NCBI GenBank assembly: GCA_963082975.1
Contig: OY720348.1
Span: 59,433,461 to 59,497,460 of the forward strand
Length of the DNA stretch: 64,000 nucleotides
DNA from: Labia minor
Lineage: Eukaryota > Arthropoda > Insecta > Dermaptera > Spongiphoridae
Direction: 5' to 3'
Positions 10,815 through 22,619 of this stretch are shown in pieces. The notes below the pieces were generated by a model. It did no database searches. It worked only from the letters and a program-made list of their open reading frames with translations, and was not told where the DNA came from. The position numbers and the translations under genes are program-made. Numbering within the stretch: the stretch's first letter is position 1; the number at the start of each line of letters is the position of its first letter.

Positions 10815-11325
10815 TTATCAAGACATCTTTTGTGTCATTTTTGTTTGACACTGTTTTAAAAGCGTTATAATTTCTTCTATTTTGTCACAATTCCATGATA
10901 TTTTTACAGCTGTGGATTTATATTTTTCATTTAAATGAAAATAAAATTCATCCTTGTCATTTATAGTGAAGGGTAGGCTAAAAATAATAATTTACAAATT
11001 AACATCTGTTCACAACATAACCTTAAAATCTGGTATTTAATCAATATAAAATTCTAAAATACGGAAACATCAGTTAAATAATGAAATATTTACCTACTTG
11101 GATGAATTAAAAAATGTTTAGCTAAATGAGATTTCCGATTAAATTCCTTTTTACAATAAATACATTCAAAAGGTTTTTCTCCTGTATGATTTAATAAATG
11201 TCGATCTAAAGTTGATTTTTGATTAAATTTCTTTTTGCAATAATTACATAGAAACGGCTTTTCTCCAGTATGAATTAATAAATGTCTATTTAAAATTGAT
11301 TTCTGATTAAAAATCTTTTTACAAT
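10815..11325 (-). pseudogene. C2H2 zinc-finger relic 3 (duplicate of relic 1)
   Basis: Last exon 10815-10977 and truncated finger exon 11094-11325, with the same donor, acceptor and truncation point as relic 1. One coding difference lies in the last exon (TTTAAT versus TTTTAT). Confidence 0.75.
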
Positions 11326-11339
11326 CTTTTTACATTTTT

Positions 11340-11457
11340 ATCAACCTTAGTGAAAATGACTCAGGGACCTTCAAAACTTATCGAGACATCAAAATCTCGA
11401 CATCGAAAATTTTCGTGATCGCAATACTATCTCTGGCAAGATAGTAAATTGAAATAT
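11340..11457 (-). mobile_element. Family B fragment fused to relic 3
   Basis: Duplicate of 590-707, carrying only the native 5' terminus of family B. Confidence 0.7.
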
Positions 11458-12244
11458 TTATTATTAATTCTTAAATTTCTTATACTTGTATTGTAAGGCG
11501 AGATGATGTTGCAAACGTGTTTCCCGACGGATGCACCAATTTGGAGGAGGTGGGGATGTTGGCTAGTCGATCCTTATAAGGGGATGATGGAAAGGGAATT
11601 TTGAATTAAAGGCCGTTGAGCGCCAGCTAATTTTTCGAAAATAGCAAAAGGAAGGAAATTAGGAAAGAATAGATGAAAAAAAGAGAGGAAATAATTAATT
11701 TATAGGAGAAGGGAAAGAAAGTGAATATCGAAATGTTTTTACAATTAAATATAGAAATGTATTTACAAAAGAAATATATAGACTAGGAATATAATTATAT
11801 TAATTATACAATATATGTGTGCGAAACTAAACAAAAGCGTGCAATAAAAAGAAAATTTTATTCTTTTTGTATGTATATATAATACATCTGTAACGGATAA
11901 CAATATTAAAAATTATTTTTCAAATATTTATTATTAATAATTTTATTTCATTGTTTTTTTAAATTTTGATATTAAATTCTTGTGTGACTTATACTATAAT
12001 TTGTTTTTTATATTTTTTAAATTTATATTTACAATAAAAAATAATCTATAAATAGAAGAGAGATATTATAACTCTAAATCTTAATAATTTAATTATTTTA
12101 CTGCGATTAATTTTGTGATTTTTATTTAATTAAACTTAAATTTTAAATTTTTTTTTTTTAATTTTCAAATCTTGCTTTCAATAATATTATCAGGGCTTTT
12201 AGCTCATTTGGCCTTCTTTAAGAAATTTACATATATATATATAT
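11458..12244. other. AT-rich stretch without genes
   Basis: Duplicate of 708-1492. A frame at 12172-12387 runs into module M and is not credible as a gene. Confidence 0.6.
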
Positions 12245-12497
12245 ACAGTGGCGTCGGAAATTCAGGGTTATTGATTACAGAAAATTGTATATTGTATTGC
12301 AATATTAAGATTATCAAGTTCATTATTCACTTCATACGTTCCAGATTTTTTTACCTGACATTACATTACATTACTAGCAAATTTTAAAAAATTGGAATTA
12401 ATCGGTTAGACATCTGAGTGGCACATACATATATGTATATGTTGTTGACAAATTTAAGAAAATAGCATTTGGCTAGGCAAAAGCCATTTGGCTAAAT
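12245..12497. repeat. Dispersed module M, copy 3
   Basis: Duplicate of 1493-1745. Confidence 0.7.
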
Positions 12498-12737
12498 CAT
12501 TGTTGTGCAAATAAGTTTAAGTATTATTATAGTCTTTGTATTTAATATAATTTTTGTTTTGACAGTAATTTCTAGAAGACCATATTTGGATGAATAGTAT
12601 TTATCAAGACATCTTTTGTGTCATTTTAAAAATAATAATTTACAAATTAACAACTGTTCACAACATAACCTTAAAATCTGATATTTAAACAATATAAAAT
12701 TCTAAAATACGGAAACATCACTTAAATAATGAAATAT

Positions 12738-13643
12738 TTACTTACTTGGATGAATTAATAAATGTGATTTTAAATTTGATTTTAGTCTAAATTTCTTTTC
12801 ACAATAATTACATTGAAAAGATTTTTCTCCTGTATGAATTAATAAATGTTTATCTAAATGAGATTTCCGATTAAATTTCTTTTTACAATAAATACATTCA
12901 AAAGGTTTTTCTCCAGTATGAATTAATAAATGTCTATTTAAAATTGATTTCTGATTAAATTTCTTTTTACAATAATTACATTCAAATGGTTTTTCTCCAG
13001 TATGAATTAATATATGTAGTTTTAAATTTGATTTCCGATTAAATGTCTTTTTACAATAATTACATTCAAAAGGTTTTTCTCCTGTATGAATTAATAAATG
13101 TTTATTTAAATTTGATTTCAGATTAAATTTCTTTTTACAATAATTACATTCAAAAGGTTTTTTTCCCGTTTGAATGAAATGTATATTTAAATTTGAATTC
13201 TGATTAATTATCTTTTTATCAAGAGTATTTTGAAAACGCCTGTCTTTAGTTTGGATTGCCACTGTTTGTTCTTCATTTTTTTCGTCTAAATATTTCTCTG
13301 TATCCTTTTTGAGATTTAGATCATTTTTTAATATTGTAAATATTTTTTTATGAGAACATTTATTTAGATGTTTAGATAAAAAGTCCTCACTAATGAAATT
13401 AGTATGACAATATTCACAAGAATATAGAGGGCCTAAAAAAGAATTGTTTTCGTTATTTTAATTCATTATATTTTTATATATCTAAGTATTTGATAATTCA
13501 ATTTATTCCTTAATATCACTGCAAATAATATTGAAAAAAATGTTTTAGAGAGAATTAACATTACTTTCGATGAAAAAAACATTGAAATAAAAATTACCTA
13601 TATATATAGGATATTTTTTGTCTTCTTGGGAATAATTATCCAT
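12738..13643 (-). CDS. ZNF-3: C2H2 zinc-finger protein, duplicate of ZNF-1
   Basis: Exon 1 is 13598-13643 and exon 2 is 12738-13432; the sum is 741 nt, 246 aa. The five fingers are identical to those of ZNF-1. Changes are concentrated in the linker before them: the decayed finger has also lost its first Cys, and a Gln-Thr-Lys replaces Gln-Thr-Glu. Exon 1 begins MDNYSQEDKK instead of MDLYSQEEKK. Exon 3 is deleted as in ZNF-1, so the loss predates the duplication. The protein would bind the same DNA as ZNF-1 if expressed. Confidence 0.8.
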
Positions 13644-13848
13644 TTCTAATGGATTAATGTTTTTTATATAAAATATATAATAGATAAATAATATAAACGT
13701 TTTAAATAATAGTATTTGATTAATTGTAAAAATGAGAAACAATCAACCACAGACGCTAAAACGATTTGGCTAGCATGTGTTGACGTATTAACCTTTTTGG
13801 CGCCATTTATCAACGGAAAGAATAACTAATTTAATATTTTTCAAAAAT

Positions 13849-13883
<35 letters not shown>

Positions 13884-15169
13884 TTTTTTTATTATAATTA
13901 GATAACTTAAAGAATAATATAATGAATAATAACTTTATTCATGGAATAAAGTCGATAAATCATTTTCCAAATTTAAATTTTTTTTTTTGATTTTATAATA
14001 TTTTATTGTCCCTTTAGTACTTTTATAAACAAACATGAATGAAGGCAGTTTTATATTTTTCGTCTAAATAATTTTTTAAATAACATTACCTCTGTGACAG
14101 TTTTCCTTTTTATCTCAAATATAAAATCAACTATTTATTAATAATTAGGCAACCAATACTATTAAAATGAAATTTTGATACATTTTAAAATCTCGATTTT
14201 TGTGATCGCAATACTTTCTCTGTTGAGATAGTAAAAAACAGAAAGATGAATATCATTTAGAATCAATGATAAAGAAAATTTTTATAAAAATATATCATAT
14301 ATCCTTGAATTTATTATGATTCTATCATTAATAAAATAAAACAGGAAGCATTTTATTTAACTATTCAATTAATTGAACAAGAAATTAAATAATCAAACTT
14401 TAAATCATTCATTCATTTCAGATACAAGTGATAATCTGAAATTTCATATCCAATTATTTTAAGTGATTTAAAAAATAATGAATCCTTAAAATAAGTGAAC
14501 ATATTGTTTGTTACAACTATTACTACTACTACTAGTACTAGTAACTAAATTTAGTAAATGCCTCCTCAAAATATTTGCCGCTTCAAAAATGAAAAATGAA
14601 AATTTTCGGGTTATTTACACGTTTAATTATGAAATTTGTGTCTATCTATCTATCCATCTATATATATATATATAAATAAAATATAATATAGTATTATCTA
14701 ATTAATATATAATGTTATAATAATTATTATTATAAAAATTTAACTATTTAAATATAAATTCATAGATAAGTATGAGACTGTAAAAAGCCTCGCTGGCTCT
14801 TTTGCAGTTCTTTATTTATAAAAATTATACCGATGAACATACCCGAGAGAACATTTCATTTATAAAACTCTAAAATGGTTATAGTAAATTTAGAGGTATA
14901 TGAAGAAGTACTGTTTACATTTACAGCAGTATTGGTAGGCAAAACCGCAGGATGTTGGCAAAGTAAAGTTTCCGAGATAAGAAGAGGCAATAAAATATTC
15001 AATCAATATTGATTTTAAAATATTTAAGACCTAATTAAACAATCTGTTTAGTGAAAATGTTATGAAATTCGCATAAATCGAAAAAACTTTCCCAGGAAAA
15101 TAGATTTACACAAGAATAGGTAACTTTACTTGTTTCTTTAATCGTTTCTAAAAATGTACATATAATAAA
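13644..15169. other. Upstream flank of ZNF-3 without genes
   Basis: Duplicate of 2894-4422, with (TA)n near 13855-13878 and a family B end piece near 14190-14231. No coding sequence is visible. Confidence 0.6.
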
Positions 15170-15808
15170 TAAGTTGACCTGTGGCCAGGTCCGAACCGAC
15201 CGACGGTTTGAAATAAATTAATTTCCAGCTACAGACACAATTTCAAATAATTTTAATATATCTATTAATGTAATAAAAAACAGATATGGATATAACATAA
15301 ATATTTTTAATTTTATTTTATTTATAATATATAGCTGAAGTAGCCGGCGTTACCCGAGGCTGTGACGTCATATAATTTTAAATTAAGAAAAACATAATGA
15401 AGATGATTTTTCCCGAGGATAAAACCAATACATTCGTGGTGATATGTAAAAAAATCTCCTTATGTGAAATTTGGTGCGAAAATAACCCTTCCCTTCTTAT
15501 CGTCGATCGCTAATACTACCACTTTCGGTTTCCGGATTTGCACCAAAAGTTGATCAATTCATCCCACTGATGCATTAAGTAAATATACCAAATTTCACGC
15601 TTCGATGTATCGTCTCCAATACAGCTACGCGGCGCGGTAGCGCTGCCATTTTAGTGCGAGTTTGTCAGTCGCTGTGGGAGGTTGTTTCTTGCCGCTCGTG
15701 TTTTTTAAATAGAAGTGTTCTTTCTCAAGCCTAAAGAGTACGATACATCAGTTTTTATTATATAAATATTTTTTTTTATACTTTTTTTTCATATTGAAAA
15801 ACGTAGCC

Positions 15809-17054
15809 ATGTCAAGTGATGATAATATTTCTGACTCTGAATTGAGTTCTAATTTCACATCTGAGGATGAATCTTTGGACACGATTGATGTAAGCAGTGA
15901 TGACGATAGTGTAGTTGGTCATAGAAAGAAAAGATTGAGAGTGGAAAGTGAATCTTCAGAATCGTCTTCTTCTTCAGAAACGGAGGATCTAAGGCCCGAT
16001 TCACACACAAGTGGCGTATAGCACTGGCGTGGTTCTGGCGTGGAACAGGTTTGTAATGTAATTGCATTAGCTTATGACTCAATACCCACAGATATGGCGT
16101 GTTGGAGGCGTGGAAAATGGCACGAAGACCACTCCGCTCCGACTCCACCGGTGGCTCGTAGGGACTGGCACGCCACTTCTAGACCATTTGGAGTGGTCTT
16201 CGTGCCATTTTCCACGCCTCCAACACGCCATATCTGTGGGTATTGAGTCATAAGCTAATGCAATTACATTAACAAACCTGTTCCACGCCAGAACCACGCC
16301 AGTGCGATACGCCACTTGTGTGTGAATCGGGCCTAACATTCATACCCATTCCACCAACAAAAACATTTTCCAAGGCGACAGATGATTTTTTTGAAACACC
16401 TGGACCAAGACACGCTCCTCCATCGAATGCCAGTCCTATTGATTACTTCAATTTATTTTTCACAACATTACTTCTTGTGGCAAAATATTTCGCTAATCAA
16501 AATATCTTGATGTGTTCGTTCAAAGATAAGAAATCAAAGCCGCATCCAGTGATACTGATTTCCTCCAAAGCAAATTCGGACAGTGTAAGAGTTACAAAAA
16601 AGAAGGGCTCTTACGAGAATACAAAAGAAAAACCAAGTATGATTCACGACTACAATCTACATATGGGAGGGGTAGATGAATCAGACAAAATGCTGTATGC
16701 CTACTTAGATGAGAGGAGAACTTGCAAATTCTGGAAGAAGGTGGTTTTGGAAGGATGGTGTTGAATGGCTATATTCTATACAAATCTAACACCACAGAAA
16801 AAAAAATGTCCCGGCTGCAATTTACATCCGCTATTATTGGACAAATCGAAGAAGAATGGATGACCTTTAGAAATATGGAAAATGAAGCATCAACTTCAAG
16901 CCCAAAAGTTGCTTTGGAAAAACTACCTGGACGCAATTTACGGCAGTGTGCGGTCTGCAGTAATAGGAGGACTGGAATAAAACGTTCCAATCTTATCTGT
17001 TGCCGTTGCAAGAAGGGGTTACATGGAATTTGCGCAGCAAAACATAAATGTTAA
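15809..17054 (+). pseudogene. piggyBac transposase relic, copy 2, broken by a MITE
   Basis: Same deleted and frameshifted gene as at 5062-5963. The reading frame from ATG 15809 now stops at 16021 inside the inserted MITE. It resumes after 16334, runs to 16764, then shifts frame to end at 17054. Confidence 0.85.
15993..16333. mobile_element. 341-bp foldback MITE, PIF/Harbinger-like
   Basis: The ends are perfect inverted repeats (GGCCCGATTCACACACAAGT). The inverted similarity continues to near the centre, so almost the whole element can fold into one hairpin. It is flanked by a 3-bp TAA duplication (15990-15992 and 16334-16336). The paralogous copy at 5243-5245 has a single TAA and no insert. 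A TAA target and GGCC-type ends fit PIF/Harbinger MITEs. No transposase is encoded. Confidence 0.9.
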
Positions 17055-17482
17055 ATTTTTTTTTTTAATTTTTATTTGGCTTTCCATTTTTTTTTATAAC
17101 ATACTACTTGTATATCATTTAATTGCCTTCAACAGTTGTTTCCATTAATTCTTTATCTACAAAATGTTAAAAGTTTTATGTAAATCGATGTAAAATTGGA
17201 GAAGTTATAAAGTTTTAAGTAGATATATATTTTTTATTTATTTTATACCAAAATTTCCTTTAGCGGTTTTGGAATGTATTAGCATTTTCATAGATAGCTG
17301 CCAAACGGTTAAGCCGTTCAGGCTGTACACATCTATACGGACGGACAGACGGACGGACAGACATCATGCTAAAAATACTTTTTTCTGTTAAGAAAATGCA
17401 TGATTCGTGGAGATATGTAAAAATCTCCACATGTGAAATTTGGTGTGAAAACAATACCTCCCTTACTATCGTCGGTCGGTAA

Positions 17483-18029
17483 AAAGAAAGCGAAAATGTG
17501 TAACTAATTGAATTTTAATGTGTACATCTATAATTCGATCTCATGTATAATTCTAATTATATAATTAAAAGTGTTTACAGGAAAATTTATATTATGGTTA
17601 TCGCATTTAATATTTAGTACCTGGTTCAGCTACTTGGTACTTTTATAAAAATATTCCTTATTATCTATGAATATTTAAGATTAAGATTATTATTTAAAAT
17701 AAATAAACGACAAAATATATGAAACAATTTCAAATGATTTAATAGAAGATAAATTAAAAAAATATGAAAAAAAAAAAATGAAAAAGTATGTATTAATAAA
17801 TGTTAAATAATTTTCATTTTACAATTATTTCATTCAAAAAAACTTTTTACCTGTATGAATTATTAAATGACAATTTAAACATGATTAAATTAAATTAAAA
17901 CTGAGAAGACGAAGCAAGAAATTCACAGCTTGAAGAAAATAACATTTGGATAAATCTTTATTGTGCAAATAAGTTTAAGTATTATTATAGTCTTTGTATT
18001 TAATATAATTTTTGTTTTGACAGTAATTT
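17483..18029. other. AT-rich spacer without genes
   Basis: Duplicate of 6392-6966. Confidence 0.5.
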
Positions 18030-19212
18030 CTAGAAGACCATATTTGGGTGAATAGTATTTATGAAGACATCTTTGGTATCATTTTTGTTTGACACTGTTT
18101 CTTCTATTTTGTCACAATTCCATGATATTTTTACAGCTGTGGATTTATATTTTTCATTTAAATGAAAATAAAATTCATCCTTGTCATTTATAGTGAAGGG
18201 TAGGCTAAAAATAATAATTTACAAATTAACAACTGTTCACAACATAACCTTAAAATCTGATATTTAAACAATATAAAATTCTAAAATACGGAAACATCAC
18301 TTAAATTATGAAATATTTACTTACTTGGATGAATTAATAAATGTCTATTTAAATTGGATTTGTGTCTAAATTTATGTTTACAATAAATACATTCAAAAGG
18401 TTTTTCTCCAGTATGAATTAATAAATGTCTATTTAAAATTGATTTCTGATTAAATTCCTTTTTACAATAATTACATTCAAAATGTTTTTCTCCAGTATGA
18501 ATTAATAAATGTCTATTTAAAGCTGATTTCCGATTAAATTCCTTTTTACAATAATTACATTCAAATGGTTTTTCTCCAGTATGAATTAATATATGTAGTT
18601 TTAAATTTGATTTCCGATTAAATGTCTTTTTACAATAATTACATTCAAATGGTTTTTCTCCTGTATGAACTAATAAATGTTGATCCAAATGAGATTTCTG
18701 ATTAAATTTCTTTTTACAATAATTACATTCAAAAGGTTTTTTTCCCGTTTGAATGAAATGTATATTTAAATTTGAATTCTGATTAATTATCTTTTTATCA
18801 TAAGTACATTGAAAACGCCTGTCTTCAGTTTGTTCTTCATTTTTTTCGTCTAAATACTTCTCTGTATCCTTTTTGAGATTTAGATCATTTTTTAATATTG
18901 AAAATATTTTTTTATGAGAACATTTATTTAGATGTTTAGATAAAAAGTCCTCACTAATGAAATTAGTATGACAATATTCACAAGAATATAGAGGGCCTAA
19001 AAAAGAATTGTTTTCGTTATTTTAATTCATTATATTTTTATATATATGTATAAGTATTTGATAATTCAATTCAAGGAATAATATCACTGCAAATAATATT
19101 AAAAAAAATGATTTTAGAGAGAATTAACATTACTTTCGATGAAAAAAACATTGAAATAAAAATTACCTATATATATTGGATATTTTTTGTCTTCTTGGGA
19201 ATAAAGATCCAT
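18030..19212 (-). CDS. ZNF-4: C2H2 zinc-finger protein, duplicate of ZNF-2 with altered tail
   Basis: Exon 1 is 19167-19212, exon 2 is 18321-18996 and exon 3 is 18030-18204. The sum is 897 nt (298 aa). Finger exon and splice sites match ZNF-2. A ~20-nt deletion in exon 3 (around 18100) shifts its frame. The tail keeps the first ~33 residues, then reads a new end (…IEETVSNKND…) to TAG at 18032-18030. Without splicing it would end at TAA 18319-18317. It may be functional with a changed C terminus or may be starting to decay. Confidence 0.72.
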
Positions 19213-20035
19213 TTTTAATTTGATGATTTAGAAAATATATACTAGATTAAATAAAAACGTTTTATATTTTACTATTTTATTAATTTTAATAGTGAAACAA
19301 TCAACTACAGACGCTAAAACGATTTGGCTAGCAGGTGTTGATGTTTTAACCTTATATGGCGCCATCTATCAATGAATAGACTAACTATTTTAAAATTTCA
19401 AAAATATATATATATATATATATATTTAATTTTTGCTATTATAATAAGATAACGAAAGATTGAATTTCATAGAATAAATTCGATATTTCAATTTTCCAAA
19501 TTTAAGTTTTTTTTTTTTTTGATTTTATAATATTTTATTGTCCATTTGGCCTTTATGAACGAACCTGAATGAAAGCAGTTTTATATTTCTAAGCTAAATA
19601 ATTTTTTAAATGACATTACCTCTTTGACAGTTTTCCTTTTTGTCTCAAATATATAATAAACTATTTATTAATAATTAGGCAACCAATACTATTAAATTGA
19701 AATTTTGATACATTTTAAAATTTTATTTTTTATGATTTCATTAAATAATAATAATAATAATAGAATAAAAAATAATAAAATAGGTGGGTCTAATTAAATT
19801 AGGAACGCCATTAAATTCAAATTTAATTAAATAACTGTTAGCTAAATGGAGGTCATTAATCAATTTGGATATAAAAATTATACATTTCGTCGTTTAAATA
19901 TTTTCCCCTCTCTTAATTTCTTTCATTCCCTTTTTCCCTTCGCCCTGTAAGTCTTTGGATCTGATGGTTGTTGACCTCTCTGTTTATTCATTTAATCAAA
20001 TCTCATTATACATTTTTTGTATTTATTTTTACTCT
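19213..20035. other. Diverged zinc-finger upstream flank, then AT-rich sequence
   Basis: Positions 19262-19735 are a diverged homologue of 8220-8710, including the GGCGCCAT block and a (TA)n tract at 19402-19424. After 19740 the similarity ends in an (ATA)n run and the array stops. Confidence 0.6.
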
Positions 20036-20580
20036 CACGAAAATTTCCGATGTCGAGATTTTGATGTACTTATAGGTTTTGAAGGTCCCTGAGTCATTTT
20101 CACTCATTTGAGAAAAATGTCTGTCTGTGTGTGTATATGTGTATGTGGATAAGATTACGCAAAAATGGTTTAAGCTAGAATAATGAAATTTGCTACATTT
20201 AGTTTTCTATCAACTTTTGAGAAATGTAGCTCAACCGGAAGTGGGTCTTTACCTACAACGTTTTTTTTTCCTCTAAAGTGACTGTAAAAATAAAGATATA
20301 TATTTGATAGTTTTTTACATGATTAAAAATTGTATAAAACTGCTATATATAGAATTTCAGCTTGATTGAATCGCTGAAAATATCGGAATTAATTTTTTAA
20401 CACTGCAAATCACGCGCCAGGACGTGACATGGTGCCGTCAACAAAGAGCCAAACTCGTGCTGGTTTAATAAATTTTATTTATTGATTTTAATTTATAATT
20501 TAATTAATTAACTTTAATTTAAATATAATATATGTTAATTAATCCAATTCAAAATGCGAGATAGTCGAGTGGAGACACTC
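20036..20580 (+). mobile_element. Family B helentron-like element, near full length
   Basis: In native orientation: a TG-rich microsatellite near 20123-20150, GAAATTTGCTAC, CAACTTTTG, CCGGAAGTGG, a TATATATAGAATTTCAGC region, AT-rich sequence, then GCGAGATAGTC and the 3' hairpin GAGTG-GAGA-CACTC. The first few bases of the 5' end are missing. Confidence 0.75.
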
Positions 20581-21470
20581 TTGCTTTTATTTTTTTAGTT
20601 CTCAAAATATGCTATATAATTTTAATAAATTTGGAATAAAGTATATATGTTAAAATATTTTTTTCTAAATTTTTTAATGACATTTGGCGCGAAATATTTT
20701 GTTTGTTTGTTTGTTTGTTTTTGTTCATACTATAGGTAGACAATACAAAGGTTCAGATTCAATTTCCAGGGCGTTGACGTTTGTTGATTGATAGGGTGAC
20801 AATAAATCAAGAACGTCAGAGAATTTTCATTACTAAATGTACCGACTTAGAGGCCCCAACTCTCAATGATAAATAAAACAACTTCAATGTCCACCACATA
20901 AAATATTTCACAAGCCCTTCGATTATTGTAAACCAACAACTAATCAAACAAAACAGAAATTCATTTTTTTCTTTTTTTTTTCAATACAAAATTTATTTGA
21001 GATAATTTCGTCATTATATTTTTTTTTATATATTATTTCAACTTCATACAGGGAAGGTATTTTTTTTTTGATCTACGTTTTGATTTGGAAAACAATGAAA
21101 CCTAAAACCGATTGGAAAATATCTATTACATTCACATTTCATGTCAAAATCATTAATTTTTTTTATTTACTTTTTTATTTATTATTAAAAAAAAAATTGT
21201 AATAATTATATATAATAATTGATACGATTTTAAATAAATAAATAAAAAAAATAAATATTTAAAAATAAAGTTTGAGCACTCCACTTGAATATACAATATT
21301 ATTTATTTTTAATTTAATTATAAGGTAAGAAATAGTAATAATTACAAAGTTAATAAATTTATGTAGAGTTTTTCAATATCTTGATTATTGTAAATATTAT
21401 TTCATTTGACTATGACGTTATATTGATTGCCAAAAACAAAATGAAAAAGATTCCAGATTATCTCCTTTAA
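20581..21470. other. AT-rich stretch without genes
   Basis: Contains a (GTTT)n run at about 20700-20722. No coding or transposon signal recognised. Confidence 0.5.
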
Positions 21471-21553
21471 CATATTCCCACCGGCTCCATAATTTGTCTA
21501 TTTATTTTATGTGGTAGGATGAGCCACCGGTGGTACATGCCGGAGGGAACGTG
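21471..21553. mobile_element. 83-bp TTAA-flanked MITE (family D), copy 1
   Basis: The terminal inverted repeats CATATTCCCACCGGC and GCCGGAGGGAACGTG are flanked by TTAA (21467-21470, 21554-21557). Same length and sequence as 32828-32910. TTAA targets and a CAC-type end fit piggyBac-mobilised MITEs. Confidence 0.75.
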
Positions 21554-21565
21554 TTAACTTTAAAG

Positions 21566-21859
21566 CATAGGTTCCCAAACAATTTTGTGTCGTAGATCCC
21601 TTGCCATGTTTTTCGTTTTTGGCTAGACCCCCTAAATTGATTTTTTAAAAATCAAAAATGTTTTAAGAGCCATGTCGGAAAAACAATTTACCTTTTTTTT
21701 AGAGCCATATTGAATTGTAAGTAAATAGGTTTGAGATCCACAATTGTAGACCCCCATTTTCATTTCATGGACCTCCAAATTTTTTATTCGCTCCCGTAGA
21801 CCCCTTGCAGGTTGCCATAGACCCCTGGGGGTCGACAGAGACCGCTTTGGGCACCTCTG
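21566..21859. mobile_element. 294-bp hAT-type MITE
   Basis: The ends CATAGGTTCCCAAAC and (inverted) CAGAGGTGCCCAAAG are hAT-like terminal repeats. They are flanked by a perfect 8-bp duplication CTTTAAAG (21558-21565, 21860-21867). No transposase. Its left duplication directly abuts the TTAA of the preceding MITE. Confidence 0.85.
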
Positions 21860-21888
21860 CTTTAAAGAAATAAGAAGAAAATCGCTCA

Positions 21889-22092
21889 TTGGCTGAGGTT
21901 TATGATTACTGTTGGAGCTGCGACATTAAAAACTCCGCACCAAGAGCCGCTGCAAAAAACCATGAATTTTACCCGAGCTACAATCAAATTTACTCTGAGC
22001 GACCTTACATGGACGACTGCAGTCAAGTAGTTTTGTATATATATAAGGTAAATGTACCAGTAGTTGACACTTGTCCATTTAATATCGGATAA
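21889..22092 (+). CDS. Unassigned open frame, possible exon
   Basis: The stretch 21893-22043 is markedly less AT-rich than its surroundings. One + frame reads VYDYCWSCDIKNS..., with many Tyr, Asp and Cys, up to a possible donor AAG/GTAAAT at 22049. The minus strand is also open here, so strand and reality are uncertain. It does not look like transglutaminase, and no clear acceptor precedes it. Confidence 0.2.
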   Translation: MAEVYDYCWSCDIKNSAPRAAAKNHEFYPSYNQIYSERPYMDDCSQVVLYIYKVNVPVVDTCPFNIG

Positions 22093-22619
22093 TAAGACTT
22101 ATATCTGCCTAAACAATATCTATATGAATGTAATTCCTTCTCAATTGAAGATATGTAAATATAAAAATTTGGAATAACCGTCTGAGTAAACGGCATAACA
22201 ATTACTTACATTTTGTAGAATCGAATAAATGGATATTTTAATATTTTGTTCTTCGAATGCTTAAGGAGGAATATCACTAATTTTTATTTTTATTTTTATT
22301 TTGTAGTATTGACATCAATATTAAATATTATTAATTGAATGTCCATATTACCTAATTTTAAGGGTGTCAACTACTAGTTCTTTTAGATGGGAATGTTAAA
22401 AAACTTATAAAAAAATCAATGAAATAGAAAATTGCATTGGTTTGCAGATAAATTCTTCATTATTAACCAATGAATCTTATCACCCAAAACTCAAATTGAT
22501 ATCTGATAAAAAAAGATATCAAATTTTTCTCATTAAGTCGTCCTTATAGTGTCTAATACTGGTACATAATTGATAAAAATATTATTTTATATAACAAGCA
22601 TATACAATTATTATTTGAA
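22093..22619. other. AT-rich stretch without genes
   Basis: No repeat or reading frame of note. Confidence 0.5.

Larger units (their letters stand above)
15170..17482 (-). mobile_element. Family A helentron-like element with piggyBac, copy 2 (with MITE)
   Basis: Duplicate of 4423-6391, enlarged by a 344-bp MITE insertion inside the piggyBac reading frame. Same T-tract flanks. Confidence 0.75.
10751..19213. repeat. Right copy of ~10.75-kb tandem segmental duplication
   Basis: Near-identical to 1-8160. Differences are the 344-bp MITE insertion at 15990-16336, a ~20-nt deletion in the last zinc-finger exon, and small indels in A/T runs. After 19213 the sequence remains homologous to 8160-8710 but is far more diverged. 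The duplication end therefore sits within or just after the first exon of ZNF-4. Confidence 0.93.

Noticed and set aside
16040..16339. Open frames on both strands with similar protein sequence
   Set aside because: They arise because the MITE is a near-perfect palindrome; no transposase motifs.
20700..20722. Regularly spaced GTTT repeats considered as CRISPR-like
   Set aside because: A plain tetranucleotide microsatellite; no spacers and no CRISPR-associated genes in the window.
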